NCBI GenBank assembly: GCA_010015655.1 | Contig: ML976732.1 | Span: 153,562 to 217,561, forward strand | DNA from: Bimuria novae-zelandiae CBS 107.79 | Taxonomy: Eukaryota > Ascomycota > Dothideomycetes > Pleosporales > Didymosphaeriaceae | Reading direction: 5' to 3' | DNA: 64,000 nucleotides | Part shown: piece after piece, positions 11,247 through 22,923 of the stretch | Layout: the number at the start of each line of letters is the position of its first letter | Numbering within the stretch: position 1 is the stretch's first letter | Translations under genes and position numbers: made by a program | The notes under the pieces: generated by a model | What the model was told of the DNA's origin: nothing | The model's database searches: none | Seen by the model: the letters and a program-made list of their open reading frames with translations, nothing else

Positions 11247-11676
11247 ATGCATCTCATGTACACGCTCGACGCCGAGGGCAAGCGCGTCTACACGCTCAAA
11301 AAGGTCGTCGATGGTCGCATTACCAACTCGGCACACCCGGCGCGCTTCTCGCCTGATGATACGTACTCGAGGTGCGCACTGGACCTTTTCGCTCCACACC
11401 CACCCAATCCATATACGCACGTACGCGCATCGAGGGCTATACGCTGCTATTGAGCGCCGCGCGGTTGCGGAGACGGTTTGTGTGGGGTTTGTTTATATGT
11501 GAGGGAGGAAATGGCTGACGAGACGGTGTAGGCACCGCGTGACGATTAAAAAGAGGCATGGGTTGCTGCCGTTCCAGGCCGGGGGCGCTGCGAGTACGTT
11601 CGCCCTTGTGGAATAGTAAGAAAAAGGGGAAACTGACTGATTGTGTGCAGAGAAGAAGATTGCCGAGCGGTACTAG
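11247..11676 (+). CDS. NOP10: H/ACA snoRNP subunit 3, NOP10
   Basis: The N-terminus [19 protein letters not shown] and the block [15 protein letters not shown] are diagnostic of Nop10, the small H/ACA ribonucleoprotein subunit that binds Cbf5 in pseudouridylation of rRNA and snRNA. Exon 1 is 11247-11371, exon 2 is 11532-11593 ([14 protein letters not shown]), and exon 3 is 11651-11676, giving 70 residues ending KKKIAERY. The last intron (GTACGT donor, CTGAC branch, TGCAG acceptor) is my choice; without it translation runs to a TAG at 11612-11614 and gives a similar length, so the C-terminus is less certain than the rest. Nucleolar. Confidence 0.95.
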
Positions 11677-14600
11677 AGGTCGACGGCGCGAGCGAACGAG
11701 CAGTTCGGATTGTTTCTTATATGGATACCATGACGGCGTTTTACGGAGTATAAAAAGAGGCACTGCGTGACATTTTGATGGCGGTGAGGAGAGGGAAGCT
11801 ATGGATGGGTGTCGCTAGTTTGGAAGGTGCGGACAAGGGTGGACAGCAATGGAGATGTTGAAGAATCGTGGAGCTATCTTGTGTGCTTGAATATTGCTTC
11901 GCGCGACCTATACGCCACTGCGATGACCGAACGAGATACAAGCCGTTGGCGTTTTCCGCGGCAGTCACTTGGATCGTGTCTATCCTCCTTCTAACAACCA
12001 CTCACTTCAAAGGAACAACTCACGAAAACCAGGATGGACGCATTAACTAAGGCCATGATGACATACCTGGATGGGAGTACGTTGTGGCAGCACCGAGATG
12101 ACGGATATTGAAGAGCACCGGAACTACCGAGTGATCGCAGGACAGACAATGAGCGCGAGGTACAGCTCCGGCATACCCAACTGAGGTACCCTTCGCTCGC
12201 ATACACCATTGCAGTGCTGCCTTCGAGGCAATTCTGCATTTAATTTCCATGCCGTGCGATACTGTCAATATCCCGCCATGGACTCTGAAGCCGCACAAGT
12301 GCCCACCGTCGTACCCCTCGAGTCTCTCATTTCATTTCCCATGACAGAACAAAACCACAGCAGGCAAACGGAGAAAGGCTATCTGTCGGCTGCCGTGGAA
12401 CGACGAAGCTCATCGGTGGGCCATGCCATACGCAACCTGCATTATCGTGATGCTGGCTTGGTGTTCCAGTAGAGCTCCTCGAGACAGAGGACAGGCCTGC
12501 GTATTGGACGGGCTCTACGCGAATCTCGCGTGCTCGCAAACACGCCTGGGAGGCGTCCAGACGGGTTCGGAGCCGAGCCTTTTGAGGAGGTTGATGAGCT
12601 GGCGAGGGGAAGCACGTCCCTGTGCGTGTGAGTGGTGGTCCCGCAGTTGCTGCAATGCTCTGCATGCCTAGCGTAGGCTTAATTGATTGCGGTGAAGCGC
12701 GTACTATAGGACGTGGGGGTGCTTGGTGCTTGGAAGGTGAGGGCAGTCTGCTGCCATCGTCATGGCATCGTCGTGAGTGCTGTCGGAGGGTGGGGATGGG
12801 GCGGTATGGGTGCTCCTTGTCACGCATGGTGCTGCGGGAACCCGTGACGATCTGGGGAAGCTGTCGTACGTCATTTGCGAGTTGGTCAGTGAGGTTGAAG
12901 CGTGCTGGGAGCACAGTGGGATACGTGGGAGGAAGATGCGGGGTAAGTAAGCTGTCGTTTGTTGTACAGACTGAAGATGAGAACCCTGTCGAAGAATCGT
13001 CTACGTTGCGCCCTGAGAGGCGCCCTTGTGAGCTTCATCGTGCTTGAGGTGCATCATTCATGGGGGAGGCCTCGATCTAGAGCAGATATTCACGACGGTT
13101 AGTGGCGGTAGATGGGCTGGAATATCAGGATGCGATGCTGTAGGGTTTAATAAGATACTAGTCACAGCGGCAGCGTCGCTTATCGTTTTATTCCAGCCAT
13201 CAGCCGTCGTCGTCATGGGCCCGCTCGTGGGAGATACAGCGAAACACAGTATCAGATATCAGCCCTATGGTCGCCCGAGGTCTCGAGGACAAGGGCGCGC
13301 CGGCAGACGGGTCCCATCTGCAACCTAGCAAACCTGCTTGCTTGTCAGGTACCTCTCCAGGCATACGCGCATGTACAATAATACTAATAGCGGCAATGAG
13401 GTCACTGCCGATACGAGGACGCACGAGCGCCCGGTGCAGATGCAGATGCATGTCGCTCCACCGCTTTGACTGGAGGATGCGTGACCCACGAAACAAAGAC
13501 TCTCAGCAGTATCGTGATGGTCGTCTGCGTGCAGGACCCCTCTCTTCGCTCTACTGTCTCCACACTTCGGAACGTGTTGACCCCCGTGTCGTCCGCTGTT
13601 CCATCACCATGGGACGCTGGCCGAGGAAAATTTTAGGCGATGTCGGTCTTCTTCTGAGTTAACCATTCCCAGAGCGTCTGTAAAGCGTTTACAGCTAGCT
13701 CCACTCCAGCTCGCTGAAGCTGTTAATAAACCGCCAAGGGCCCATTATCGCCAGCTTCTTCCTTCGTCCTGCTTCCCCCTGGCTTTGGACTTTGCCAGTT
13801 CCTACTCTTGTGCAGTCGTCAGCATCCGCTGCACGCGCAGCTAAGCGCTCACCTGCTGGCTCTCGCCCGCTTTTTTCCGCGTCAATACATTACCCACCCC
13901 ACGCATTCAGCGGCACGGAAAAACAGATCAGGTTCCTGTGCGGCTGCCTACGCGAGCATTCCATCCAATTGCGGCATCGCGACCTGCGTCCGTACTCTGC
14001 AACTTTTCCCAGGAGTACAGCGCAGTAGACTGTACCAGTCCCAAGTCTTCCTTAACGGCGGCTCCTGCGGCCAAACTCTGTGGACCTATCGTTGTGACAC
14101 TCTGTTCCACGCCCCTCGAATTGCCACTACGCTGCTCCGTTAAAAGGCAACTATAACGGCACCCACTGCGTCCAGTCTGACGTACACCCGCCCTGGCAAT
14201 AATAAACCTACAGTACCAATACCTGGGAATGAACTTTAAAAAGAGTACCTATCGCTGGCCCGTTGGACAAGGTCCGTAAAAAGCAAACACCAGCCCCGGA
14301 TTCCACTAACCTTACACAGAGCACATCAATCGCTGAGCATCGTGCCTGTGCGGTTTCCCCGCATTTTGAACTGTACTAGAGGTTTCACCTATCACAATCT
14401 CGGCTTGAGGCATATTGCTTCTTTGGGCAAGCAAGTCAGATAGGCTTGCTTATTCCACCGTTCCATCAGGCTTCTCTAGCCTCGTCAGCCTTGCCAGAGC
14501 CAGATCTGTTGCGTCGCAGCCGGACAGCTGCAGGCACTGCATCCCCACGGGCACGAGACCTGTCGTCATCCGGGCGCTATTCTTATCATCGTGTGCTGCA

Positions 14601-14832
14601 CGTAATGGAGTCGTCTCTGACACTGCTGAGTGCGCACATACAATTCTTAGTATGTTCCTTTCCGTTACTGATCATGTGGTTCGATGCATCACGCATTGTG
14701 CGTTTTCGTGCCTTGTACCTGCCTCCTTGTGGTTGGCTATTATGTCCCGCGGGGCGTTCCGTAGGGCTCTTTTGTATCCGTCGTCCAACACAAACTTTTT
14801 TTTCTGCCTAGGAGAGAAACCCAACTAACATC
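11677..14832. other. 3.1-kb stretch with no recognisable gene
   Basis: Open frames here are all short; the longest are a 195-codon minus frame (12914-12327) and a 141-codon plus frame (12622-13047), and they overlap each other on opposite strands. None shows a known domain, a signal peptide or a plausible splice partner. GC content looks like that of coding regions and no AT-rich block is seen. It may hold a long 5' leader of the ACT-domain gene, a non-coding RNA, or a lineage-specific gene I cannot see. Confidence 0.35.
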
Positions 14833-16045
14833 ATGCTCACCTTCAAGGACACCCAGTTAGCACTCATACACATCCCGTTGCCTCTCTACTCGAGCTTCAT
14901 TCAGAGCATCCTGCAGCTTTTGCTTCCCAATGAAACACACAACGGTCACTCAGCCTACAACGGCAATGGCGCTGTGCAGCCTCCTCCTGCATGGGCAAAC
15001 CAAAATCCCTTCCTCAACATTTCCGTCACGCCAATCGAGTGTTCGGTAGTCTGCTCTCGTAGACTCGCCAACGAGCTCTTCGTTCCAACTCTCAACTTGC
15101 TCGATGCCACTTCAAGAAGCCAAGTCTCCATCACTTCGGAGGATTATGTCGTTATGCAAGTCGATGGCGAGGGACTTGATGCAGGTCAACGCGTCCTGGA
15201 ATTAACAAGCCCACTCGCTCTGGCTGGCATGTAGGTTCTTCATGCATGTCACTTCACTGACCACCCAGCTAATTCCCTCCAGCTCAATCTTCTTCATAAC
15301 AACATACTTCTCCGACTACATCCTCGTGCCGATACGCTACAGAACACAAGTCGTACATGCACTGGAGGAACGTGGCTTCCAATTCGAAGACCAAACCTCA
15401 TCCTACGTTAACCCAATCCATCACGGCCGCAAGCTCTCCTCCCCGACCTTCGAAGTCCGACCCCCAGGAACTCCGCCGCCAGCGACAGTATCTGAGCTAC
15501 AAACACGAACTTTTGCCACTTTGAAACGTCGCAATATCATACCGACGGTAGGCTCCCATCTCCGCCTTGTCCAATGCGCCGGTAGCAGAGAAAGCGCCAA
15601 CGGCATGTCCTCCAGCCGCAACCGCAACAGCCAAACCTCCGCCGCCGACGACGCGCTCCACCTCGGCCTTGTGAAATGCCTCATCACGCCGCCCCACCCA
15701 AGATTCCTCTCCCTCACACTCACTGACACTGAGCCCGCGTCGCTCCTGCTCGACCACACGCTGCTGCCCCATTTCACGCACGACATCTTGCTCGGCTCCA
15801 AAGAGGACTATCTCGTACCCATTACGCTCGACCTGCGCGAGCTCCCCATGGAGAGCACGGGCATCGTGTGCGGCGTCGCGGGCAGATTGGTAGGCGGCAC
15901 GACGGGGCCGCTGGGGAATCCGGTCGAGATGAGCTATCTCAGCACGGCGCGTGCCGGGACGGTCATGGTGGCCGAGCACGAGCTGGAGCGCGCGCTGGAA
16001 GCGCTGAGAGGCGCGGAGAGAACGCTGGATGCTACGCCAAATTAG
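14833..16045 (+). CDS. ACT-domain protein (ACT_7/CASTOR-like, fungal)
   Basis: Exon 1 is 14833-15230 and exon 2 is 15283-16045, separated by a 52-bp intron (GTAGGT donor, CTGAC branch, CTCCAG acceptor); together 386 residues. Around residues 66-83 it has NISVTPIECSVVCSRRLA and across the splice LALAGISIFFITTYFSDYILVP at about 127-149. The pairing of TP-x-ECSVVC with GIS-x-FF-x-x-T-x-x-x-DYILV is the hallmark of tandem ACT folds of the ACT_7 type, which in animals form the arginine sensor CASTOR1. A second copy is suggested by KCLITPPHPRFLSLTLTDTE and DYLVPITLDL near 238-290. Fungal members are uncharacterised amino-acid-binding candidates; a role in nutrient sensing is inference. Confidence 0.85.
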
Positions 16046-17349
16046 TGCGTTGGGCGTGGGAGAGACTCACTCGTGGGATGGGATGCGTCCGACACGATCG
16101 GTCGAGGCGATGGGGGTGCGAGGTCAAGTGATCGAGATGCGCTGACGGCGGATGGCGCACACCGATCCACCTTACGAGGCTTACGAGGGAGAGTGGGGTG
16201 GGTTGGGTGCATGCGGCGTTTTTGGCCAAAGTGGCATCGTCGATGGGATCGAGGACGCATACAAGCGGCTTTTTTCTCTCGGAACACTCCGAACGGCTCG
16301 TATAGCCCACGACCAACGGCCTCGGCCAATTTCACCTTTGTCGACTGTTGAGATGCGTCTAATTTTTTCTTCGTCTCTTCGTACCGATACTCCGAAAATC
16401 CACATACTCGAGTAGTTCGTACCGATATTCCGTGAAGGTAAGAACTGTGCCACTTGCTCGCGCCTCACATGCACGCCACTCTCACATGCGTTCATTGAAT
16501 CTCTTTCTGGATAACACCAACTTCTCTCGGACACATGTCGCCGAAGTCAGATTCGCTTTACGGTGCCATCGCAAATCCTTCTCGCCAGTGTGGGAATGGC
16601 TCTCACCTGTGTGCCTACTTGGAAGGATGGACTTGTGTTTTCGTTTGTGCGCGAGTGCAAGTTTGGCGTTTCATCTGTGTGCAGTGTCAGCTCTTCATTC
16701 GTGTGGTGTGCTTCCTCTCCCTCTCCCTCTCCCTCTCCCTCTCCCTCTCCCATTCTATCTTGTACAATAGCTAGGTCTTGCAAATGTGCGAGGGTAGTAA
16801 AAGGTGGTCGATGCAGTTATGTGTCTAGGGTAAAAGTCATCTTGAACAATGTCTAGTTTATGAAGCACCTTTGGTTTTGAATTATACGGATTGTGCGTGT
16901 GTACTTCATTCATCAACACCAAACATTTCGTGTCGATGGAAAGCCTGTCTTTCCCACAGACAACTTACCGCCATAGTGGATGAACGTATACACTCAGGCA
17001 CCGTTAGCTATCAGCACACTTTTGGAAAGATCTGCGCTCTGTGGAGTATCTTTGCCGAGACCCTGTACGCTCCCCGCACTTACAATGTACATCACATCCA
17101 TAGCTTCGCTCATCTCCCCACTTCGACTGCCCATCTACAAAGCAGGGTCCTATAAAGGTAAAGCCAATACATTGCCCGTTGTCACCGTTGCATTGACATG
17201 GTATATCACCCCATGACGACTATCATGCAATACCACTTTTGGCCTGTCACCTAAAGAGGGCCTTGCCGAAATATTGAAATACAGCGCGGTGCCAGTCACC
17301 TCCAATTTGTACCTTCGTTTTCGTGTCGGTGCGGCGCATCGGATCCAAA
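16046..17349. other. Intergenic, with a CTCTCC microsatellite
   Basis: About 1.3 kb upstream of the GH3 gene. Apart from the hexamer repeat listed separately, no gene, transposon or clear regulatory motif was found. Confidence 0.4.
16713..16752 (+). repeat. (CTCTCC)n microsatellite
   Basis: A perfect run of about six and a half CTCTCC hexamers on the plus strand. It is purine/pyrimidine asymmetric and lies about 600 bp upstream of the GH3 start codon. Confidence 0.9.
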
Positions 17350-20212
17350 ATGCGGCCGTTCCTTCTCCTGCCAACACTCTGCCTACGAGCACTCGCACAC
17401 CAGCCAGATGCCTCCTCACACCAAAGTCGCGCCGAAGCAAAACATGCCTTCATTGACAATTTGCTCTCACGCATGGAAATCGAAGACCTCGTCCAACAAC
17501 TCCACCTCACCTTCGCCGACAACATCATCGGCCCCGCCTCCGACAACGCCCTCTACGCCCACGAGATGCGCTTCACCCCCAACGCATCCATAGGCCACAT
17601 GCACGACTGGTACCCGCTGAACAAGACCTACTACAACGACCTCCAGCGCCACAACATCGAAAACTCGCGGCTGAAAATCCCGTTCTTGCACTGGGCAGAG
17701 TGTCTCCACGGCGTAGGGAGTTTCAACCAGAGCATGTTCCCGCAAGCGCTCGCGCTGTCGAACAGCTGGGACACGCACCTTGTGCACCGCGTAGGGCGTG
17801 CGATTGCGAGAGAAGCGAGGAGTATCGGCGTGCATGCTTGTCTCGCGCCTGTGCTCGACCTGTGTAAAGACCCGCGCTGGGGCCGGTGCCAGGAAGATTG
17901 GGGCGAGGACAAGATTCTCACGGCGCATATGGGCGTAGCGTTTGCCAGTGGGCTGTCGAAGAATGGGAGTTGGGCGGATGGAGATGCCGTGGCGCCGGTT
18001 ATGAAGCACTTCGCTGCTCATGGGTCGCCGCAGGGGGGCAGTAATGGGGCGCCGTTCATGGGGCATGGGAATAGGGAGGTTCTGGAGGAGCATTTGGTGC
18101 CGTTTAGGAGTGTGGTTGATAAGGGAGGTGTGCGGGGGGTTATGATGGCGTATCATGAGGTGGATGATGTGCCGAGTCATGTTAGTCCGATGTTATATGG
18201 GCAGTTGGATGAATGGGGATTTGATGGGTTTGTGACGGCTGACGATACTGGTGTGCCTTCTTGTCAATTCCGTTTGGAACTTGGATGGTCTGACTTCTGC
18301 AGGTATGAGACAGCTCCAGGTTGGTCACCAGATTGCGGAGTCGCCAGCCGATGCCATCGCTCAGTACTACAACGCTGGGGGAATGGTCCAGTTTTACGAC
18401 TATCCGCTTTATGAGCTTCTGAATGCTACGAGAGGTCTGATTGCCAATGGCACGGTCAAGGAAGACTTACTACGCGAGAAAGTCCGGAAGATACTCGGAG
18501 TCAAGTACGACCTCGGTCTGTTCGACGACCCTTTTATTCCCGATAACATCGACCCTTATCAGATCACTCTCGACCATGTCCCATTGACATTAGAGTCTGC
18601 GCAGAAAAGCATCGTGCTTTTAGAAAACAGAAATAACACCCTTCCACGAAACAGTGCAAGCAGCCAGACCATTGCATTGATCGGTCCGTTCGGGGATATC
18701 CTGGACTACGGCGACTATTCCGGACAATACGGGATGTATCCAGTAGCAAATTCCACGACGCTCCGTCAAGGCATCTTAAACCATCTCTCCGGCACCAACG
18801 GGACCCTCATCTCCAGCATGGGCGCAAACACATGGCTCTACAACGCCCACTACCCGATCCCCCCATACCATCTCTCCGTCAACGGCTCCCCCGGCGGGCT
18901 ACTAGCAACCTACTACGCGGACACAAACTTTACCTCGCCACTCGTCCAGCGCGTAGAAACCCCCGTCGGAACATGGGGCCTCTACCCTCCTCCAGGGGTT
19001 CCCTCCAACAACTTCAGCGTCATCTGGGAGGGCGAGTTGGAACCAGCGGTCGATGGAGATATAGACGGCTGGCTCGGCGTCGCCCTCGGGCCCAACACAA
19101 CAGCAACCCTCTACGTCGACGGACACCTGCACGTTTCCATCCCCTTCACCGCAGATGGCAACATCCTGTCCAACATCCCAGAACGTTCGTACGCGCTTCA
19201 CAACAGCACATCGCCCCCGCCCGGCTCGGAACCGTTTTCTTTCAAACCAGGCAAAAGCTACCATATCAGCTTGGAATACCAGACGTGGAACTTGTACCAG
19301 AAAATCGAGAACCTTGGCTCTCTCAATTCGCAAGTTTATCTCTTCTGGAACCTCGTAGACCGCTCCACCCCCGTGGAGAAGAGCGTCGCACTCGCGGCGC
19401 AGGCAGATATTATCATACTCGCTGTAGGCTCCGCGTGGAACTCCGACGGTGAATCCGGCGACCGCGCAACCCTCTCTTTATCCACAAACCAGACCTTCCT
19501 CGCAAACGCCGTCTTCGCGCTGGAGAAACCGGTTATTCTTGTGCTGCACGGCGGTCGCCCGTTCGCTGTTCCCGAGTACTATTCCGCCGCAGCGGCGGTG
19601 CTGCATGTGAATTTCCTGGGGCAGAACGGCGGCCAGGCAATATCCGATGTGCTTTTCGGACGCACGAATCCGGGGGGTAAGTTAACCGTCAGTGTACCAG
19701 TTCATGTGGGACAACTCCCTGTTTATTACAATTATAAGCAAACCGCGAAGAAAAAGTGGTATGTGGATATCGAGGCGCTGCCGTACTACCCCTTCGGCTA
19801 CGGGCTTTCCTACACCTCTTTCACCACCTCCAATTTCCGCGCACACACCGCTCGCGGAAACACCGGCAACTTCTCAGCCACCGATACCCTAATTTTCTCA
19901 GCAGAAGTGCATAACACAGGCAAGAGAGAAGGCAGTTACGTCGTGCAGGTGTACCTCCTCCAGCGCGTCTCGCAGATCACGCAGCCGGTTAAGCAGCTCG
20001 TGGCGTTTCAGCGCGTGTATGTGGGCGCGGGGGCGACGGTGACGGCGCGCATGGAGGTCGAGGTGGGGCGGTATTTGAGGGTGCTGGGGAGGCAGTATGA
20101 GTGGGGTGTGGAGAGGGGGGAGTATACGTTTGCGATGCTGGAGCATGGGGGGTGGGATGCGACTTGGTCGAAGGGGGTGGGGGGGAATGTTACGATGGAG
20201 TGTTTGGGGTAG
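17350..20212 (+). CDS. Secreted GH3 beta-glycosidase (beta-glucosidase/xylosidase) with PA14 domain
   Basis: Exon 1 17350-18250 and exon 2 18303-20212, 52-bp intron (GTGTGC donor, CTGAC branch, CTGCAG acceptor), 936 residues. The Met at 17350 is preferred over 17323 because it starts a signal peptide (MRPFLLLPTLCLRALA). The N-terminal GH3 barrel shows HWAECLHGVG, DPRWGRCQEDWGED and MKHFAAHG; the nucleophile is most likely Asp298 in GFDGFVTADD. The second GH3 lobe carries the probable acid/base Glu684 in DGESGDRATLSL. Between them, residues about 496-650, is a PA14 insertion (LLATYYADTNF ... WLGVALGPNTTATLYVDGHLHV). The C-terminus has the FnIII-like domain (YPFGYGLSYTSF). Extracellular, acts on oligosaccharides from plant polymers; exact sugar specificity is open. 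Confidence 0.93.
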
Positions 20213-20643
20213 GGGGCGGAGGCGTTGTTGTTGGATCCGGAATGGGGAGGTGGTGGGAATGGCTTTGCGGGCTTTTGGACTTGGGTCATGCTCTACTTAT
20301 GCAGAGTGGTGAGAGCCTGGGCAGGCGTGAGGAAATAAAACTTGCTGTTGGAAGCTGGCGATGATCAATGACTTCTGAAAGTAGTAAGCCATGGTTCTAA
20401 ACTTGAAACTTGTAGATGACCGTATGATTAAAATCATCTCAAAATGTAAACTTATATATCTTCAGCGATGCTAAATTGCATCGCAGGCGGCGTAAGCCCT
20501 GATAAATATCCAAGTCTTCGTCTCCAGTTATATACACACCTCCCATAGGCCCAAGCGCCAGCACCGAACGAGTGTGATGCAAACGCCAGCACCGTGCACC
20601 AGAAGAGAAACCAAATCGTCGTAATTGTTAATCATGCTTCCGT
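20213..20643. other. Convergent intergenic region
   Basis: 431 bp between the stop codons of the GH3 gene (+) and the methyltransferase gene (-). Holds both 3' UTRs; AT-rich near 20390-20480. No gene seen. Confidence 0.4.
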
Positions 20644-22062
20644 TCACGCCTCCGGCGCCGTCACCTGCGGCGCATGCAGCGGTTTCCTCCCGTACACAAA
20701 CAACCTACACAACATCAGTACCGTCCAATATCCACGAACAGCCAGACTTACACCGTCTCATACATATACAGCTTCTTCTGCCCCAAACACGGCATAACCT
20801 CATTCAAAATATACTCCTTCGCCCTCTCCTCCTGCCACCCCAACACCTTGACCAGCATCTTCATACCCACGGGCTCAAACGCATGCTTCATATCCTCCAA
20901 AAAGTAGATGCCCAACTTCTTCATCTTCTCGCCCTTCGCCCACGGCCCGCACGGCCAATACAGCCTCTTCTCCTCAACAGCCTCGAAACCTATTTCCTGC
21001 ATCCATTTTCGGTAGTGCTGGACATTGTCCCACGGGCGCCCGATCATCTTGCCGCACGCAGCGACCTGCTCGAGGAAGACGCGCACAGGGTGCGTCGGCG
21101 GCGGCTGCGGATCCATGAACTGGAAGGGGAATAGGCCGTCCTGAAGCTCGAGGTAGCCGCCGGGCGCGAGGGCGTCGTAGGCTTTCTGGATGATGGAGCG
21201 CGGGTCGGCGAAGCAGGTGAGCAGCGCGCGGCCGTGGATGTAGTCGAAGGGCCGGCCGAAGTTCCACGCGTCTTCTGCGTCGGCGATTTCGAATTCGCAG
21301 TTTACGGGCACGTAGTTGGGTTGGATGGGGCTGAGGTCGGTGCCGGTGACGCGGGCGTCGGGGTGCTGTTCCGCTGGTGGGAGAAGGTTAGTGTGTGGAT
21401 TTTTTTTATTTTTTATTTTTTTTTTTGGGGGGAGGGGGGAGGGGATCTATACCAAATTCCATGGCCCATATTCCTGTGCCGGTGGCGATGTCGAGGACGC
21501 GCTTGGGTTTGTCTATGGGAGCGAAGTTCAGGGCGCCGTCGCATGAAATGGTGAAGAGCATGTGTTGGAGATCGAGGCGATCCCGTTCCGACTGATGTTC
21601 GTGTCAGAAGAGCATATCCAAAGCCAAGATGGAAATCACAATCGCTCACTTCGTCATTTGGCAAAACATATTCTGCAGAGAGTTAGCGAATCCATCATAG
21701 CATGTCCTAATCGGGTCACTTACTACCAGCTTTGTACCCGTGATATGTACGACCGAATTCCTCGACTGAAGCGTAGACATCACTTGGCGCACTTGTCGTC
21801 GACGACCTGTGGAAATTTACGTCAATGTCTCGAAGTCCCTAATGTCGCGCATGTACATACGCATACGTCAGTCCACCAATTGCCGAGTCCGTCTCGCTGC
21901 TGTCCTACAGTCCCATTAACATTCGCTCCGTGGGGCCCCCGTCCCTACCCCGCCTCTCTAGCCTGCGCGCCAAGTCGCCTGTGTTGCATAACTCACATCG
22001 CTTTCTGGAATCAGCGCATTCGAATACTCTGTCGTGGATGTCTCAGCATCTGTGTCAGCCAT
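20644..22062 (-). CDS. LaeA/UMTA-like SAM-dependent methyltransferase, seven exons
   Basis: Reconstructed as exons 22062-21997, 21904-21867, 21806-21724, 21672-21650, 21591-21453, 21373-20752 and 20704-20644, all phases consistent, giving 343 residues. The start sits in CCACCATGGCT. In order: a Ser/Thr/Asp-rich leader, EEFGRTYHGYK, KYVLPNDESERDRLDLQH, the SAM-binding motif VLDIATGTGIWAMEF at 102-116, VTGTDLSPIQP, then DYIHGRALLTCF and APGGYLELQD, ending LFVYGRKP. This order is typical of the large fungal family around LaeA (UMTA). Some members regulate secondary metabolism and development, many have unknown substrates; no biosynthetic cluster lies beside it. Two exons are only 38 and 23 bp. 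The intron at 21452-21374 holds a long T-rich tract. Confidence 0.88.
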
Positions 22063-22923
22063 GGTGGATATGTAGGATTGTATGCGCCGCACAAGGGTGA
22101 CACGCGAAATGCTTGCGGGCCACGCGAGTATATACCGACCGCAGGAAGGGTACCATGCCGCATTCGATTGGAAATGCAGAAGCGTGGAGGGGACCTTAGT
22201 TTAGCGGGTGGCCAAGTGCTCAGTCGTAATTTTGCCGTATTTGGGTTACGGACATGTCACTGAAATGGATGGAGTTGAGGGAGAGGGAATTGATTTTGAT
22301 TAGCACAGCCAAGGCGCAAATCTTGCGTTCTTGGTGTTGTTGTACCACAGATGGACGCCGCGGTACGAGCAGACGTATCGCAGATTTCGCGATAGCGATA
22401 GACACTGCGATATGTGGGTGCCCTATCGTGCGAGTACGAGGAGCTTGTTTTTAGTGAGGCATATGCCAAGGTTTTTCGATCTGACAGCCCAACATTAAAA
22501 CCCTTTAAAATGATTAATAAAAAAAAGTTAAATATATAAGAAAATAGCACTAAATCCCCTCTTTTAGCTCTTACATTTTTATAAATTAATATTTGATATT
22601 GCGGTTGTAATGCAGCACTGTTAGATTGAAAAAACCTTGGCATATTCCTCACTAAAAACGAGCTCCTCGTAGTGCATGTCGCCCAGCCTTTCAAGGATTA
22701 CAGCGGTCGGATGTATAAGAACTGCGCACATGTAGCAGGGGTATAGGAAAATATTCGTGCAGCTCTAGGAGTAAGGAGAAAGTACGGCCGTGACGTCAAA
22801 TAATTCATCGACATGCATGCCCCAGGTCTATCAGGCCCCGGTAAACACGCCCAAGACCCACGCAGCTCCTCAACCCTTGGCACAGAAAGCGGAAAGCAGT
22901 GTATGATGACCATGCGAATGCTC
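22063..22923. other. Intergenic, contains a MITE
   Basis: Upstream region of the methyltransferase gene and 3' flank of the next gene, both on the minus strand. The MITE at 22437-22669 accounts for its AT-rich centre. Confidence 0.5.
22437..22669. mobile_element. MITE with about 51-bp terminal inverted repeats and TA target duplication
   Basis: Left arm 22437-22487 and right arm 22618-22669 are inverted copies beginning CGAGGAGCT, differing at about four positions (mostly transitions) and one T indel. The element is flanked on both sides by TA (22435-22436 and 22670-22671), the expected duplication of Tc1/mariner-type transposition. The 130-bp centre is very AT-rich and non-coding, so it would need a transposase supplied elsewhere. 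CpA/TpA-type differences between the arms are compatible with mild repeat-induced point mutation. It lies about 370 bp upstream of the methyltransferase start. Confidence 0.88.

Noticed and set aside
12327..12914. 195-codon minus-strand frame in the 3.1-kb gap
   Set aside because: No domain, signal peptide or splice partner; overlaps comparable frames on the plus strand.
22470..22640. AT-rich block as a heavily RIP-mutated transposon relic
   Set aside because: It is bounded exactly by inverted repeats and TA duplications, so it is the AT-rich centre of a small MITE rather than a long relic.
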